36,521 nt of DNA from Butyrivibrio sp. (GTDB taxonomy: Bacteria; Bacillota; Clostridia; Lachnospirales; Lachnospiraceae), in contig SVFY01000026.1 in NCBI GenBank assembly GCA_015056625.1, positions 1 through 36,521 of the forward strand. Direction: 5' to 3'. A model generated the notes under the pieces. The model was not told the origin of the DNA, did no database searches, and was given only the letters and a program-made list of their open reading frames with translations. A program made the translations under genes and the position numbers. Positions 13,917-23,339 of the stretch are shown piece by piece. How positions within the stretch are numbered: position 1 is the first letter of the stretch; every line of letters starts with the position of its first letter.

Positions 13917-16900
13917 ATGTTGAGACAAGTAAAGAAACTCTTAGCTTTCATATTAGCTTTAGCGCTTGTATTCACTACATTCACAAGTGATTACACTTCA
14001 GCTAAGGTTTTTGCTGAGGGCGAAAACACAGAAGAACTTGGCGAACCTGAGGACGTGGAAGATTCTGAGGATGAAGAAGAATCTGAGGACGAGGAAGAGT
14101 CTGAAGAGGAAGATGAATCCGAAAACGAAGATGGAAATTCTGACGAGGATGAGTCCGATGGCGATGAGTCTGAGGAAGAAGTTCCTGGAGAGGAAGTTCC
14201 TGGAGAAGGTACTCCTGGAGAAGAGACTCCTGGAGAAGGGACTCCTGCAGATGAAACAGAAGAGTCTGATGAGGACGAGGAAGGCCGCATCGTAATTACT
14301 TATGTAGTTGATGGTGAGGGCGGATCTGTTTCCAATACAAAAGAGTCTTTTGATCCTGAGAGTGAAGAGATAACTCTTGAAGGTTCAACAGCAGACGCTG
14401 ATGATGGATATACTTTCGTTGGCTGGACTGGCGGATACCTCGAAGAAGCTTTTAAGGATGAGACATTTGTTCCTGATTACACGCTGATCACAGAGAACAC
14501 TACGTTCACTGCTACTTTCGAGGCAATCGAGGCGACTGAAGAAGTAGTTGAACCAGAGATGCCTGCAAAAGATTTTGAAGACAGCGTAGATTCTATTTCA
14601 GTAACTGTAAGTGCTCCTGAGGGTGCATTCCCTAAGGGAACTACAATGAATGTTCAAAAGGTTGAGGAAGATGATATTCTCGACTCTATTAAGGATGCCG
14701 TTGAAGGTGATAGCAGCAAGCAGAAGGTTGTTGCTGTAGACATCACTTTTACATATGAGGGTGAGGAGATTGAGCCTAAAAAGCCAGTTACTGTAAAGCT
14801 CACATCTTCAATTATCGATGAGTCAAAAGAAAATGCAGTAGTCCATGTTGATGAAGATGGAGAACCTGAAGTGGTTGGCACAGCTGATGTTGATGGAACA
14901 ACAGCTGAATTTAGTGCTGATGCATTCACTGTTTATGGAATTGTTTTATATGATGAAGAAGGAAATCCAATTTCACAGACATATACAAGAACATACAAAT
15001 TCTATGATCTGAATGAGGAGAATGGTAAATATGAGGAGTATTTCTTTACAAATACAGCTGGAGAAAGAGTTTCTGAGCAGATTGTAAAGGAAGGCGACAC
15101 ACTTCATAGAGTTGAAACACCTTCACCTGAGAATCATGCTGGTAGGGATTTTATTGGATGGTTCGTTTACGATGAGGGCAAAGATGAATATACAAATCTT
15201 ACATTCGGCGAAGTAGGAGAAATTGCGGGAAACGAGGAATTGACAGTTAGAGCAAGGTATAGCAACTATTTCGTTGTAACTTATCTTAATGATAAGGGTG
15301 AGTTTATTACTGATGACGTAACTATAGAAGAAGATGGTAGCTATGTGATTTCACAGAATTACCCAGTTACAGATCCTCAGGCGGCATTTCTTGGATGGAA
15401 ACCAGTATCTCCAGACAATATCGTAGGAACTCCTAAGGAATATTATGACCTGAATGATACTCTTACAATTAAGGGAAATGTAACCTTTAAAGCAGAAGTG
15501 GCAGAAGGCAACTGGATTATTTTTGACACAAATGCAAAGGGCACTACATATGTTGCTCCAGTGTTTGTGCCAAGTGGAAAGAAAGCTTCTGACTACGTAC
15601 CTACAACGGAGCCTAAGAGGACTGGATATACCTTCCGTGGATGGTTTGAGGATGAGGATGCTACTGAAGATGACACACCATATGATTTTGATACAACTTT
15701 AAGCAGGAATTTAACCGTTTATGCTGGATGGACAGCAGCTGAATATGCTGACTATACAATTGTTCTTTGGAAGGAAAACCTTGATGGCGGTTATTCATTC
15801 TTTAAAGAAATAAAGCTTCATGGAAAAGTCGGAGCTACGATTGCAGACAAGAATGTTTCCGGTCTTGAGATAATAAATAGTTATGGAAATAATGGCTGCA
15901 AGGTTGTTGTTAAAGGTGAGTCATATCAAGAAAAAGGCTTTGTTCCAAATCCGGACAAGACTAAGGGTGATGAGAAAATCAAGCCGGAAGGAAATGCTAC
16001 ATTAAATATCTATTTTGACAGAATAGAGTACGAATTCAGATTTATTTTGGCTGATGAACACGGCAGACGCTACTATGTATACGAAACTGATGATTCAAGA
16101 AAGAATTTCAGTAATGGAAAAGCCCTAGATAACAGTAAAACAGGTCTTCATGATAAAGCTGAATATGATGGCAACGAGTATTATATAACTCTTAAGGCTA
16201 AGTATGGCGAGAATATTGCAGATAAATGGCCTCAGTATTCTAGCTTCAGTGCAATAGAAAGCTATCTTGATCTTAAACTTATAAGCTGGGTTCTTATGCC
16301 TAATGCAGGAGCGCGAATCTCTGGCTCTGGCGATGGACAGGGTACTGTCAAGGGCGTGATCTCTGTAATGGATACGCAGATACTTGGTGATTGGACGAAT
16401 CCAACAGGTAATTATGTACATGCAAGATTTAACTCAGAGAGATTCTATTACTATTATCATGTATTTGTTGAAGCACTTGAAGATCAGACACCAACAGATC
16501 CAGGTCCCGATAGAGCAGGGTATGTTGAATATTGTGATCCGATAATGGCTAAGTCGACGTCTTCAGTTAATGGACAGAAGGCGCCTGCAGTTACAGGCTT
16601 TACATTCCCTGATGAGAAATATACAAAAGGGTACCGCGTAGATATGGGTGGTACCGATAAGAACCATCATATCAATTTCTACTACAAGAGAAACAAGCAC
16701 GATATCATTTATAAAGATGGATCATATGAAGGCGGAGAGTACGAAAGACAAGCTGAAGCATTCAATACTGTAAAAAATGTGCCGTTTGAAGCAAGTATTG
16801 CTGATAAGGGAAACTATGAGCCAGCATCTCCTCACACAGGCTATGTGTTTGCTGGGTGGTATAATGACCCACAGTGCACAAAATTGTATACTTTTGATAA

Positions 16901-19544
16901 GATGCCAAATGATGACGTTATTGTATATGCAAAATGGGCTAAGAAGCAGTACAGAGTAATCTTCCATGATGCTCAGCCTAATACATCGAAGCTTGTTGAC
17001 CTAGGCAGCACAATTAACGCGGAAAAGCCTGTGAAGGAAGGCTATGAGTTTATCGGATGGTCTACTGATTCGAACGGAAGCAGGCCTTTCAATATTGACA
17101 ATACTAAGATGAACGACTCCACAACAGTTGCTTATCCAGAAACAGAGCAGAAGCAGTATGGTGACGATGAGAGGCGTAATGTTACCAAGAAGCTTGATCT
17201 CTACGCTATTTGGAGAAGTGACCTTGAAGGCGGAAGCATTAAAGTAGAATATGTTGATAATAATAGTCGCCCAATTCCTGCTATTGTGGATAGTAACAGT
17301 TATCAAGATGGTGCAGTTACTCTTGCTAAGGAATATACTTTGACACCACCTACTGGTAAGATATTTGACCATTGGGTAGTTCAGAGATGGAGTAAGAGTG
17401 AAAGCAAATATGTTGATAGTGAAACTGTTGTAAAAGGTGGAAGGGACTTTACAGTACGTAAGACCTATACAAAGGAAGATAAAGAGTCTAAGACCTTTAC
17501 TTTGAGGCTGAAAGCTGCTTTCATTGATGAAGATAAGGCAGAAGCAACTAAGATAATATTTGATGGTAACGGTGGAAAGACCACAAAAAGCAGCGATTCT
17601 AGCAAAAATATTTCTGTAAATGCTGCTAAAACAACAGTTACTTATGAGAAATATCCTATCAATAAAGGACTTGAGGTAACAGATGAAGACTTTAGCTATG
17701 CTGGATACACTTTCCTTGGCTGGTCAACAACTCGTAAGACTTCAAGTGCTGATAATTCAGAAGCGGATGTAGATTTCAAGGTTGACGACATAATTAGTGC
17801 TGATAACATTGATATTGACGAAACGCAGAATACTCTTTACGCAGTATGGAAGACAGAAAAGATCACTATCTACGTAAGCGGCATGGGTGAAAAAGAGTTT
17901 ACATATAATGGGGATCCTCATACTGTAGAAGGATTTAAGGTAGTTGGTTCAGATCCTCAGCTTAGTGAGGCTGATCTTGCGAAGCTTGCAGCTAAGATTA
18001 CATATGATGGAAAGAACAGTGAAAAAGCTAATCCATCAACAGCTACCACCGTTGCTGAGTCGGAGACATCACAGAAGGTCTTTGATGAGACTAAGTTCGT
18101 ATTTGATTATACTGACACTGCATATGCAAGAGGAAACGTAACAATTCAGCTTGCAACAGGTGAAGGCAACTATAACTTCAATAAGGTAAAGATTACAAAG
18201 CCTGAGCTCGTGATTAAAGTAGTTGGTACTATAAATGATGAAGAGGTATTCGATGGCACAGAGAAGAGAGCAGAAGGATATACTCTTACTCTTGAAGGTA
18301 CTAGCGCACTTTACGATGAAGACCTTGTAATGTTTAAAGGCCAGAAGGCAAATACAGAAGCTGCTAAGAAGCTTGCATTTGCTAAGGGTACACTTCCTAA
18401 TTCAGTATATGCTGAAAGTCATGAGTGGCATGAAAAGTATCCAATGAACCTTACAGAAGGACAATGGAAGAGTGGAGTAGAAGAATTCAGCTATGATAAT
18501 GAAAACATTGATGTGACATTCAATGTTACAAATGGTTACCTCATCATTAAGCAGCCAGAGACTAAGGCAGTTAAGATCACATCACAGGATGTACACACAA
18601 CCTATAACGGCGAGGAACAGACATACACAATCCTTGCAGGCGTAAATGCAAGTGCTGTTCAGGCCACTAATGGTGTTACGGAAGTAATAAACGACATTAT
18701 TAAGAATATCTCAAGCTGGTTTACAATTACAGCTGATGCAGCTAATGGAGAGTATGAAAAAACATTTGACGGCGTAGAATATGTATTTAAGAACCTTGAG
18801 GTAACAGCAAGCGGAACTGAAATTACAGGAGATTCTCCAATACCATTTAAGTTTGTAAATGATGTTCAGGTTGTACTTAAGGATGATCCTACTATTGACG
18901 TAACAAAATGGTTTGATATTACTACAGAACTTGGCAAACTGTACATTGATCCAGCAGTTATTACTATTACTGCAGATGACAAGAGCAAAGTTCAGAATGG
19001 ATCTGAACCAGAATATTCAGCAAAAGCTGAAGGCTTTGTCGGTGATGACACTGAAGATATCCTTGAAGGAATGTATTCACTTGGCCGTGATCCTGGTGAA
19101 GAAGTTGGACCACATACTATCTATGTATACTGGAACGGCGACGGACAGGAAGTAGTTCGTGAGTTAGTAATTGGTGAGGAAGAAGAGGAAGAGAAAGAGC
19201 TTATTCCATTTGGCAATTATCTTGTTGAACTTGTGAATGGAACACTTACAATTACAGCTCCAACACCTACACCTCCACCAACAGATGACGACGACACACC
19301 AGATATACCATCAACACCTACAACAATTCCTGATGCTCCAGTTGCTACAGCACCTGCACCTACAGGAGCAGTACTCGGAGCACAGAGAGACGTTCCTGTT
19401 GACGGACCTGCAGTTCTCGGCGCAAGAAGAGCTGGCACTGACGATACAACAAACAGAACAGCAAGAGCATTTGTAGTTCTTGTTTCAGCAGCAGTAGCTC
19501 TTTCACTTCTGATCTCAGGAAAGAAGAAAAGGGAAGAAGACTGA
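13917..19544 (+). CDS. Giant surface protein with InlB-type and MBG-like repeats
   Basis: This 1875-residue secreted protein begins with a signal peptide (residues 1-~33, KKLLAFILALALVFTTFTS). Next comes a very acidic Glu/Asp/Ser stretch (~36-123) containing PGEEVPGEGTP repeats. Several InlB B-repeat-like units follow, ending in YAGW, YAKW, YAIW or YAVW (roughly 575-605, 980-1010, 1045-1100, 1265-1310). MBG-like domains fill ~1315-1780 (FTYNGDPHTVEGF, TYNGEEQTYTI, KVQNGSEPEYSAKAEGF). A Thr/Pro linker, two VLGA-x-R motifs, a hydrophobic helix (~1849-1868) and a KKKREED tail end the protein. No LPXTG is present, so anchoring may be non-canonical. A likely role is adhesion or cell-surface interaction. 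GGGAGG at 13904-13909 supports the start. Confidence 0.85.
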   Translation: MLRQVKKLLAFILALALVFTTFTSDYTSAKVFAEGENTEELGEPEDVEDSEDEEESEDEEESEEEDESENEDGNSDEDESDGDESEEEVPGEEVPGEGTPGEETPGEGTPADETEESDEDEEGRIVITYVVDGEGGSVSNTKESFDPESEEITLEGSTADADDGYTFVGWTGGYLEEAFKDETFVPDYTLITENTTFTATFEAIEATEEVVEPEMPAKDFEDSVDSISVTVSAPEGAFPKGTTMNVQKVEEDDILDSIKDAVEGDSSKQKVVAVDITFTYEGEEIEPKKPVTVKLTSSIIDESKENAVVHVDEDGEPEVVGTADVDGTTAEFSADAFTVYGIVLYDEEGNPISQTYTRTYKFYDLNEENGKYEEYFFTNTAGERVSEQIVKEGDTLHRVETPSPENHAGRDFIGWFVYDEGKDEYTNLTFGEVGEIAGNEELTVRARYSNYFVVTYLNDKGEFITDDVTIEEDGSYVISQNYPVTDPQAAFLGWKPVSPDNIVGTPKEYYDLNDTLTIKGNVTFKAEVAEGNWIIFDTNAKGTTYVAPVFVPSGKKASDYVPTTEPKRTGYTFRGWFEDEDATEDDTPYDFDTTLSRNLTVYAGWTAAEYADYTIVLWKENLDGGYSFFKEIKLHGKVGATIADKNVSGLEIINSYGNNGCKVVVKGESYQEKGFVPNPDKTKGDEKIKPEGNATLNIYFDRIEYEFRFILADEHGRRYYVYETDDSRKNFSNGKALDNSKTGLHDKAEYDGNEYYITLKAKYGENIADKWPQYSSFSAIESYLDLKLISWVLMPNAGARISGSGDGQGTVKGVISVMDTQILGDWTNPTGNYVHARFNSERFYYYYHVFVEALEDQTPTDPGPDRAGYVEYCDPIMAKSTSSVNGQKAPAVTGFTFPDEKYTKGYRVDMGGTDKNHHINFYYKRNKHDIIYKDGSYEGGEYERQAEAFNTVKNVPFEASIADKGNYEPASPHTGYVFAGWYNDPQCTKLYTFDKMPNDDVIVYAKWAKKQYRVIFHDAQPNTSKLVDLGSTINAEKPVKEGYEFIGWSTDSNGSRPFNIDNTKMNDSTTVAYPETEQKQYGDDERRNVTKKLDLYAIWRSDLEGGSIKVEYVDNNSRPIPAIVDSNSYQDGAVTLAKEYTLTPPTGKIFDHWVVQRWSKSESKYVDSETVVKGGRDFTVRKTYTKEDKESKTFTLRLKAAFIDEDKAEATKIIFDGNGGKTTKSSDSSKNISVNAAKTTVTYEKYPINKGLEVTDEDFSYAGYTFLGWSTTRKTSSADNSEADVDFKVDDIISADNIDIDETQNTLYAVWKTEKITIYVSGMGEKEFTYNGDPHTVEGFKVVGSDPQLSEADLAKLAAKITYDGKNSEKANPSTATTVAESETSQKVFDETKFVFDYTDTAYARGNVTIQLATGEGNYNFNKVKITKPELVIKVVGTINDEEVFDGTEKRAEGYTLTLEGTSALYDEDLVMFKGQKANTEAAKKLAFAKGTLPNSVYAESHEWHEKYPMNLTEGQWKSGVEEFSYDNENIDVTFNVTNGYLIIKQPETKAVKITSQDVHTTYNGEEQTYTILAGVNASAVQATNGVTEVINDIIKNISSWFTITADAANGEYEKTFDGVEYVFKNLEVTASGTEITGDSPIPFKFVNDVQVVLKDDPTIDVTKWFDITTELGKLYIDPAVITITADDKSKVQNGSEPEYSAKAEGFVGDDTEDILEGMYSLGRDPGEEVGPHTIYVYWNGDGQEVVRELVIGEEEEEEKELIPFGNYLVELVNGTLTITAPTPTPPPTDDDDTPDIPSTPTTIPDAPVATAPAPTGAVLGAQRDVPVDGPAVLGARRAGTDDTTNRTARAFVVLVSAAVALSLLISGKKKREED

Positions 19545-19582
19545 GAACTTCTAAAGCTCTTTTCCAAATGAAGTATACTAAC

Positions 19583-19617
19583 AAAGGCGACTGACCAATT
19601 GGCCAGTCGCCTTTTAT
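19583..19617. terminator. Bidirectional terminator between convergent genes
   Basis: AAAGGCGACTG and CAGTCGCCTTTT pair around the palindrome CCAATTGG. A-rich and T-rich flanks allow termination of both the surface protein gene and the minus-strand Rpn gene. Confidence 0.8.
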
Positions 19618-19620
19618 TAG

Positions 19621-20457
19621 TTATGGATTGATTCCGTTGTCTTCAAGTAGTTTGCGGAGACGAGCAACTTCATCTGATAAGTCTGAAATAATAGGATTTA
19701 GCTTGTCTTCGCAGTCTGTGTATCCTGCTGTATATTGTGAATTGAATTGCTCTCTATACTTACGCTGTGCTTCAAGTGCTTCACGTTTCTCGTCATCTAC
19801 ATTCATCTGTAACATCAAGTTGCCCACCTCCTCTATGGCTGGATTTCCATCAGCAAGAGCTTTGAACTCTTCCCATGTTTCTGCGCTTATGAGATCTGCC
19901 CAGAATAACAGGTTACTTAGTTTGTCATTTTTTGTGGCTTTATTTCTATACTGTAATTGTAACACCCCAATGCTGAAATTTTTAGAGTAAATTTGATGTG
20001 TTGTTTCTTCCATCATGTAGTATTTTGAATAGAAATGTGTGTTTCCTTCTAATAGATCCTTGTCAGTTATACATATGTGTGTTGTGGGTTTTAATATAGA
20101 ATAGTCATCGTTTTCTTTAAGGCAGTCGAAGGTCCTGCATAGATACAGTATAGATCTGTTCTTCCAATACTTGTCGAAGTATAGTTGGAGTTCAATGTTT
20201 ATTATTTCATTGTTGTTGAGAGTGAGTTTTATATCCATGATGGTTTCTTTTTGAGCAATGCTGATATCGATTGGGTTTTCGACATGAATGCTTTTTACCT
20301 GAGCAGGATCGATGCCTTTAAGTGCACATACTAGGCTTGTCAGAGCAGAAGTGGATTGCTGCATGGCTACGTGGAACAGCAAATCGGACTTAAGCGTAAA
20401 TCCAATTGGACCTGTAGCAGTTGCGTAAGTTGGTTTTTGTGTTGTTTCTTTTAACAT
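19621..20457 (-). CDS. Rpn-family PD-(D/E)XK nuclease/transposase-like protein
   Basis: This 278-residue protein has a readable nuclease core: Asp25 (LKSDLLFHVAM), Asp75 (TIMDIKLTL) and Glu89-Leu-Gln91 (NIELQLYFDKYW), the D...ExQ variant of the PD-(D/E)XK fold. Later segments (ILKPTTHICITDKDLLEG, YSKNFSIGVLQLQYRNK) match what I recall of the 'PD-(D/E)XK nuclease family transposase' group. The C-terminal third is helical and charged. It is distant from the copy at 5852 in sequence and length, yet both share the same upstream structured element. It is convergent with the surface protein gene. Confidence 0.82.
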   Translation of the reverse strand: MLKETTQKPTYATATGPIGFTLKSDLLFHVAMQQSTSALTSLVCALKGIDPAQVKSIHVENPIDISIAQKETIMDIKLTLNNNEIINIELQLYFDKYWKNRSILYLCRTFDCLKENDDYSILKPTTHICITDKDLLEGNTHFYSKYYMMEETTHQIYSKNFSIGVLQLQYRNKATKNDKLSNLLFWADLISAETWEEFKALADGNPAIEEVGNLMLQMNVDDEKREALEAQRKYREQFNSQYTAGYTDCEDKLNPIISDLSDEVARLRKLLEDNGINP

Positions 20458-20481
20458 TTAATAATACCTCATTTCTTTTGT

Positions 20482-20616
20482 TGGATTTTCCAGCGAGATG
20501 CTGATGCCACGAGTGTGGTAGCCTGCTCGGAATGAGACAGACAGGTGAAATGATAACAGATTTTTCATCGTAAATCTTTAAGAAAAACAGCAGATTTTCT
20601 TAAGGTTTAATGAAAA
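20482..20616 (-). other. Structured upstream element, copy 2
   Basis: Read on the minus strand toward the Rpn gene at 20457, this ~135-nt segment has the same order of blocks as 5669-5795. They are CATTAA; a long hairpin with TTAAGAAAA/TTTTCTTAA (within 20561-20616); TGTTATCATT; a CTG-CTC/GAG-CAG hairpin; GGCTACC; a CCAC/GTGG hairpin (20507-20518); ATCAGCATCTCGCTG (20491-20505); and ATCCA. Loops and stems differ in sequence, but pairing is kept. Together with the short gap to the gene at 20764, this accounts for the whole intergenic stretch. Confidence 0.65.
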
Positions 20617-20763
20617 TGCAGAACACAATTCGTTCAATTATGTGAATTTTATGTGAAAAAGCAAAAAATTACATTTTTTGTAACATTTATAAGTCGATAC
20701 GTAGTATAATCCAATTAGAAGCAGTTTGGGGGCTGGTAATGTAATCACGCGAGGTATGACATC

Positions 20764-20943
20764 ATGGGGAAGAGTACATTTATCGTGAAGATAGATAACA
20801 ACCAGAAGGATACGTGGCAGGGAGAAGTTACCTGGGCTGAGGAGAATAAAAAGAGACGTTTTAGAAGTTGTCTTGAGATGCTAAAATTAATGCATGAAGC
20901 CTGGGAAAATAGTGAAGATTACGAAGTCAAAAAGACCAATTGA
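20764..20943 (+). CDS. Small conserved protein, paralogue B
   Basis: This is a 59-residue protein homologous to the one at 13651. It starts MGKSTFIVKI and carries TWQGEVTWAEENK, RRFRSCLEMLKLMHEA and a charged tail ending KKTN. Relative to paralogue A it lacks four residues after MGKS. The ATG at 20764 follows GAGG nine bases upstream. A perfect -10 box TATAAT sits at 20705-20710, with no clear -35. Its own terminator follows, so unlike paralogue A it is not read through into its downstream neighbour (the chemoreceptor gene). Confidence 0.75.
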   Translation: MGKSTFIVKIDNNQKDTWQGEVTWAEENKKRRFRSCLEMLKLMHEAWENSEDYEVKKTN

Positions 20944-20966
20944 CAGATAATTGAATATACAATTTT

Positions 20967-21008
20967 AAAAGCTAACCTAAAATTACGAATTTAGGTTAGC
21001 TTTTTTCT
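20967..21008 (+). terminator. Rho-independent terminator
   Basis: AAAAGCTAACCTAAA pairs with TTTAGGTTAGCTTTT around ATTACGAA and runs into TTTTTT. It separates the small gene from the chemoreceptor promoter. Confidence 0.85.
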
Positions 21009-21017
21009 TATTTGTTG

Positions 21018-21044
21018 TAAACTTTTTGTTTTTTCTGCCGATAT
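21018..21044 (+). promoter_or_regulatory. Sigma-28 (SigD/FliA) type promoter
   Basis: TAAA (21018-21021), exactly 15 bases, then GCCGATAT (21037-21044) matches the flagellar sigma-28 consensus (TAAA-N15-GCCGATAA) at all but the last base. It lies between a terminator and a methyl-accepting chemotaxis gene, the expected target class, leaving a leader of about 135 bases. Confidence 0.8.
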
Positions 21045-21187
21045 CATTAATGTCGTGTGGGTTGTTAATATAAATAAATGGTAAATCATAAATTTTTTAT
21101 TATATTACCATCAATTGTGTTAACAATTCATCATGAAGGACTATAATATATATTATAAGTTCAAAAATTATGATGGAGGTGTTACGA

Positions 21188-23215
21188 ATGGCAAAGGATG
21201 GTAAGGAGAAAGGCAAAAACAAGAAAGGATCAATCAGTTTTAAAAACAGCATCAGAACAAAGCTGATTGCTGTAATGCTGATAGTTGCAATTGTACCTCT
21301 TGCAATTGCTGTTATCGTAAGCTATAGCACATCTACTAAAAAAGCAAAGCTGGATGCAATTGACTCCCTTGACTGGCAGGCATGGTACATTGAGTCTGAG
21401 TTTGAGACCAAGGTTACTGAAAATATAAGAACATTGCAGGCAGTTGCTGCTGCTCCTTCAACTATTAATTTTATGCTTCATCCTGAAGACCAGGAAGCTA
21501 TGACCAAGACTCTTAACTACTTAGGTAGTGTTGATAAGAATCTGAATGATGGAAATATCACTGTTTTGACTGGCCCTGATGGAATGCAGGTTTTAAGGGC
21601 AACAGGTAAGCTTGTTGACGTTTCAAAAAGAGAGTATTTTACACAGGCTATGGCTGGTAATGCATACTGTTCAGATATCATTGTATCTTCATCTACAGGT
21701 GTAAGACAGTGTACTTTTGCTGTTCCAATTTTTGGCGACGGCGGAGCAGTTATCGGAATTGCACAGAGGAACTATGACCTTAATGACTTCCATAAATTCC
21801 TTGCAGAAGAGTCTGAAGACGCCTTTATCGTTGATACACAAGGTATTGTAGCAGCACATTCTCAGTATGAGATCGGTGTTGATGACGTTGATGACAGAAG
21901 CCAGTCGACATTCATGACCAGTGGACTGGATAATGGTTATTATGAGACAGCTAATACCGGTAAGGGGTATGGAGCTCTTGTGGCGTATGTTAAGTCTCCT
22001 ACAACCGGGTGGACGATCTGCACAGCTGAAGATCTTAAGGTTGTAACAGCAACATCAAGATCAACAGCAATGATCGTTGTTATCATTGGAGTTATTCTGG
22101 TTATAATTGCTGCCATCGTTTCATTCCTCATGGCAAAGAGCTTTGTGGACCCTATCAGGTATGTCAACGATTCAATTGCACAGCTTGCTGATGGACGCTT
22201 TTCTAAGATTGTCAAACACACTCAGAGAAAAGATGAATTTGGCGTAATGATCGGCAGCACAAACCTGGTTATCGACAAACTTGAAGAGATCGTAAGCAGC
22301 ATAAAAGAGTCTGCTTCTAGCGTTGGTATGAATTCTGAAGAGCTTTCAGATATGGCTAATCAGATTTCTCAGACAGCTGAGGACGTATCAAACGCAGTTC
22401 AGGAGATTGCATCTGGTGCTACACAGCAGGCTGATGAGATCCAGAATGCATCTGTTAACGTAGGAAAGATTGGCGATGCAGTCGGCGATGTTCAGAACTC
22501 AACAGGAGATCTTTCATCACTGGCAGACAAGATGAAAGAAGCTTCAGAAGTATCCAGCAAGTCACTTTCATCTCTGCAGGATTCTTCAAACGAGATGACA
22601 GCCAAGATCGATGACATTTCAAATACTATCCAGGCTACACAGGATGCTGTTACAAATATCAACAGCAAGGTAGAAGGAATTGCTTCTATTGCAACACAGA
22701 CAAACCTCCTTTCCCTCAACGCTTCTATCGAGGCTGCGAGAGCAGGAGAGGCAGGAAAAGGATTTGCAGTCGTTGCGGAAGAGATCGGCAAGCTTGCTGA
22801 TGATTCCAAACAGATGGCTGATGACATCAGAAAAGAGATGGATGTCCTCCTTGAGCAGTCCAAGGCAGCAGTTGCTGCAGCTGAAGATGTTCGTCAGGGC
22901 AACATGGATCAGCAGATGGCACTTGGTGAGACACTTGATGCAGTTAACGGAATGCTCTCCGATATCGGTAGCACAGTTGGCGGCGTACAGCTTATTTCTC
23001 AGGGTGCTGACACATGTGAATCAAGCAAGAATGCAGTTGTTGATACTATGAGCGCACTTTCAGCTATTTCCGAAGAGAACGCTGCTTCTTCTGAGGAAAC
23101 AGGTGCTTCAATGCAGGAGCTCTCTGCTACTGTTACAACCCTTGCTGGATCTGCAAGTAACCTCAAAGATATCGCTAACAAGCTCAACGACGAGATGTCC
23201 TTCTTCAAGAACTGA
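21188..23215 (+). CDS. Methyl-accepting chemotaxis protein with extracytoplasmic dCache-like sensor
   Basis: This 675-residue transmembrane receptor has TM1 at ~25-47 ([20 protein letters not shown]). A ~245-residue periplasmic-side sensor of dCache type includes [20 protein letters not shown] and [15 protein letters not shown]2 is at ~293-315, a HAMP at ~317-370, and a long cytoplasmic coiled coil has the conserved tip [20 protein letters not shown] (506-525). It signals to CheA/CheW; the ligand is unknown. It ends in MSFFKN, with no CheR-binding pentapeptide. GGAGGT at 21174-21179 selects the ATG at 21188 over the upstream ATG at 21170. Control by sigma-28 is strongly suggested upstream. 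Confidence 0.92.
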   Translation: MAKDGKEKGKNKKGSISFKNSIRTKLIAVMLIVAIVPLAIAVIVSYSTSTKKAKLDAIDSLDWQAWYIESEFETKVTENIRTLQAVAAAPSTINFMLHPEDQEAMTKTLNYLGSVDKNLNDGNITVLTGPDGMQVLRATGKLVDVSKREYFTQAMAGNAYCSDIIVSSSTGVRQCTFAVPIFGDGGAVIGIAQRNYDLNDFHKFLAEESEDAFIVDTQGIVAAHSQYEIGVDDVDDRSQSTFMTSGLDNGYYETANTGKGYGALVAYVKSPTTGWTICTAEDLKVVTATSRSTAMIVVIIGVILVIIAAIVSFLMAKSFVDPIRYVNDSIAQLADGRFSKIVKHTQRKDEFGVMIGSTNLVIDKLEEIVSSIKESASSVGMNSEELSDMANQISQTAEDVSNAVQEIASGATQQADEIQNASVNVGKIGDAVGDVQNSTGDLSSLADKMKEASEVSSKSLSSLQDSSNEMTAKIDDISNTIQATQDAVTNINSKVEGIASIATQTNLLSLNASIEAARAGEAGKGFAVVAEEIGKLADDSKQMADDIRKEMDVLLEQSKAAVAAAEDVRQGNMDQQMALGETLDAVNGMLSDIGSTVGGVQLISQGADTCESSKNAVVDTMSALSAISEENAASSEETGASMQELSATVTTLAGSASNLKDIANKLNDEMSFFKN

Positions 23216-23247
23216 TCATAACACCTTTCATAGAAAATAATATATTG

Positions 23248-23292
23248 GCGCCGGTGGAACGCTTATAAGCTGTTTCGCCGGCGCTTTATTTT
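23248..23292 (+). terminator. Rho-independent terminator
   Basis: GCGCCGGTGGAAC (23248-23260) pairs with GTTTCGCCGGCGC (23272-23284), allowing G-T pairs, followed by TTTATTTT. It ends the chemoreceptor unit. Confidence 0.8.
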
Positions 23293-23339
23293 GTGGTAAA
23301 ATCAAGGGATAGCAGACTATATGAAAAGAGGGTATGGGT

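Noticed and set aside
19300..19544. Sortase LPXTG signal at the end of the giant protein
   Set aside because: No LPXTG or close variant is present before the C-terminal helix; only VLGA-x-R motifs are seen, so a sortase anchor was not called.
20571..20597. Second sigma-28-like promoter (TAAA, 15 bases, GCAGATTT)
   Set aside because: The -10 half matches poorly, and the sequence is part of a hairpin belonging to the structured element.
21045..21187. c-di-GMP riboswitch in the chemoreceptor leader
   Set aside because: The leader is AT-rich and lacks the paired stems and conserved core expected of that class.
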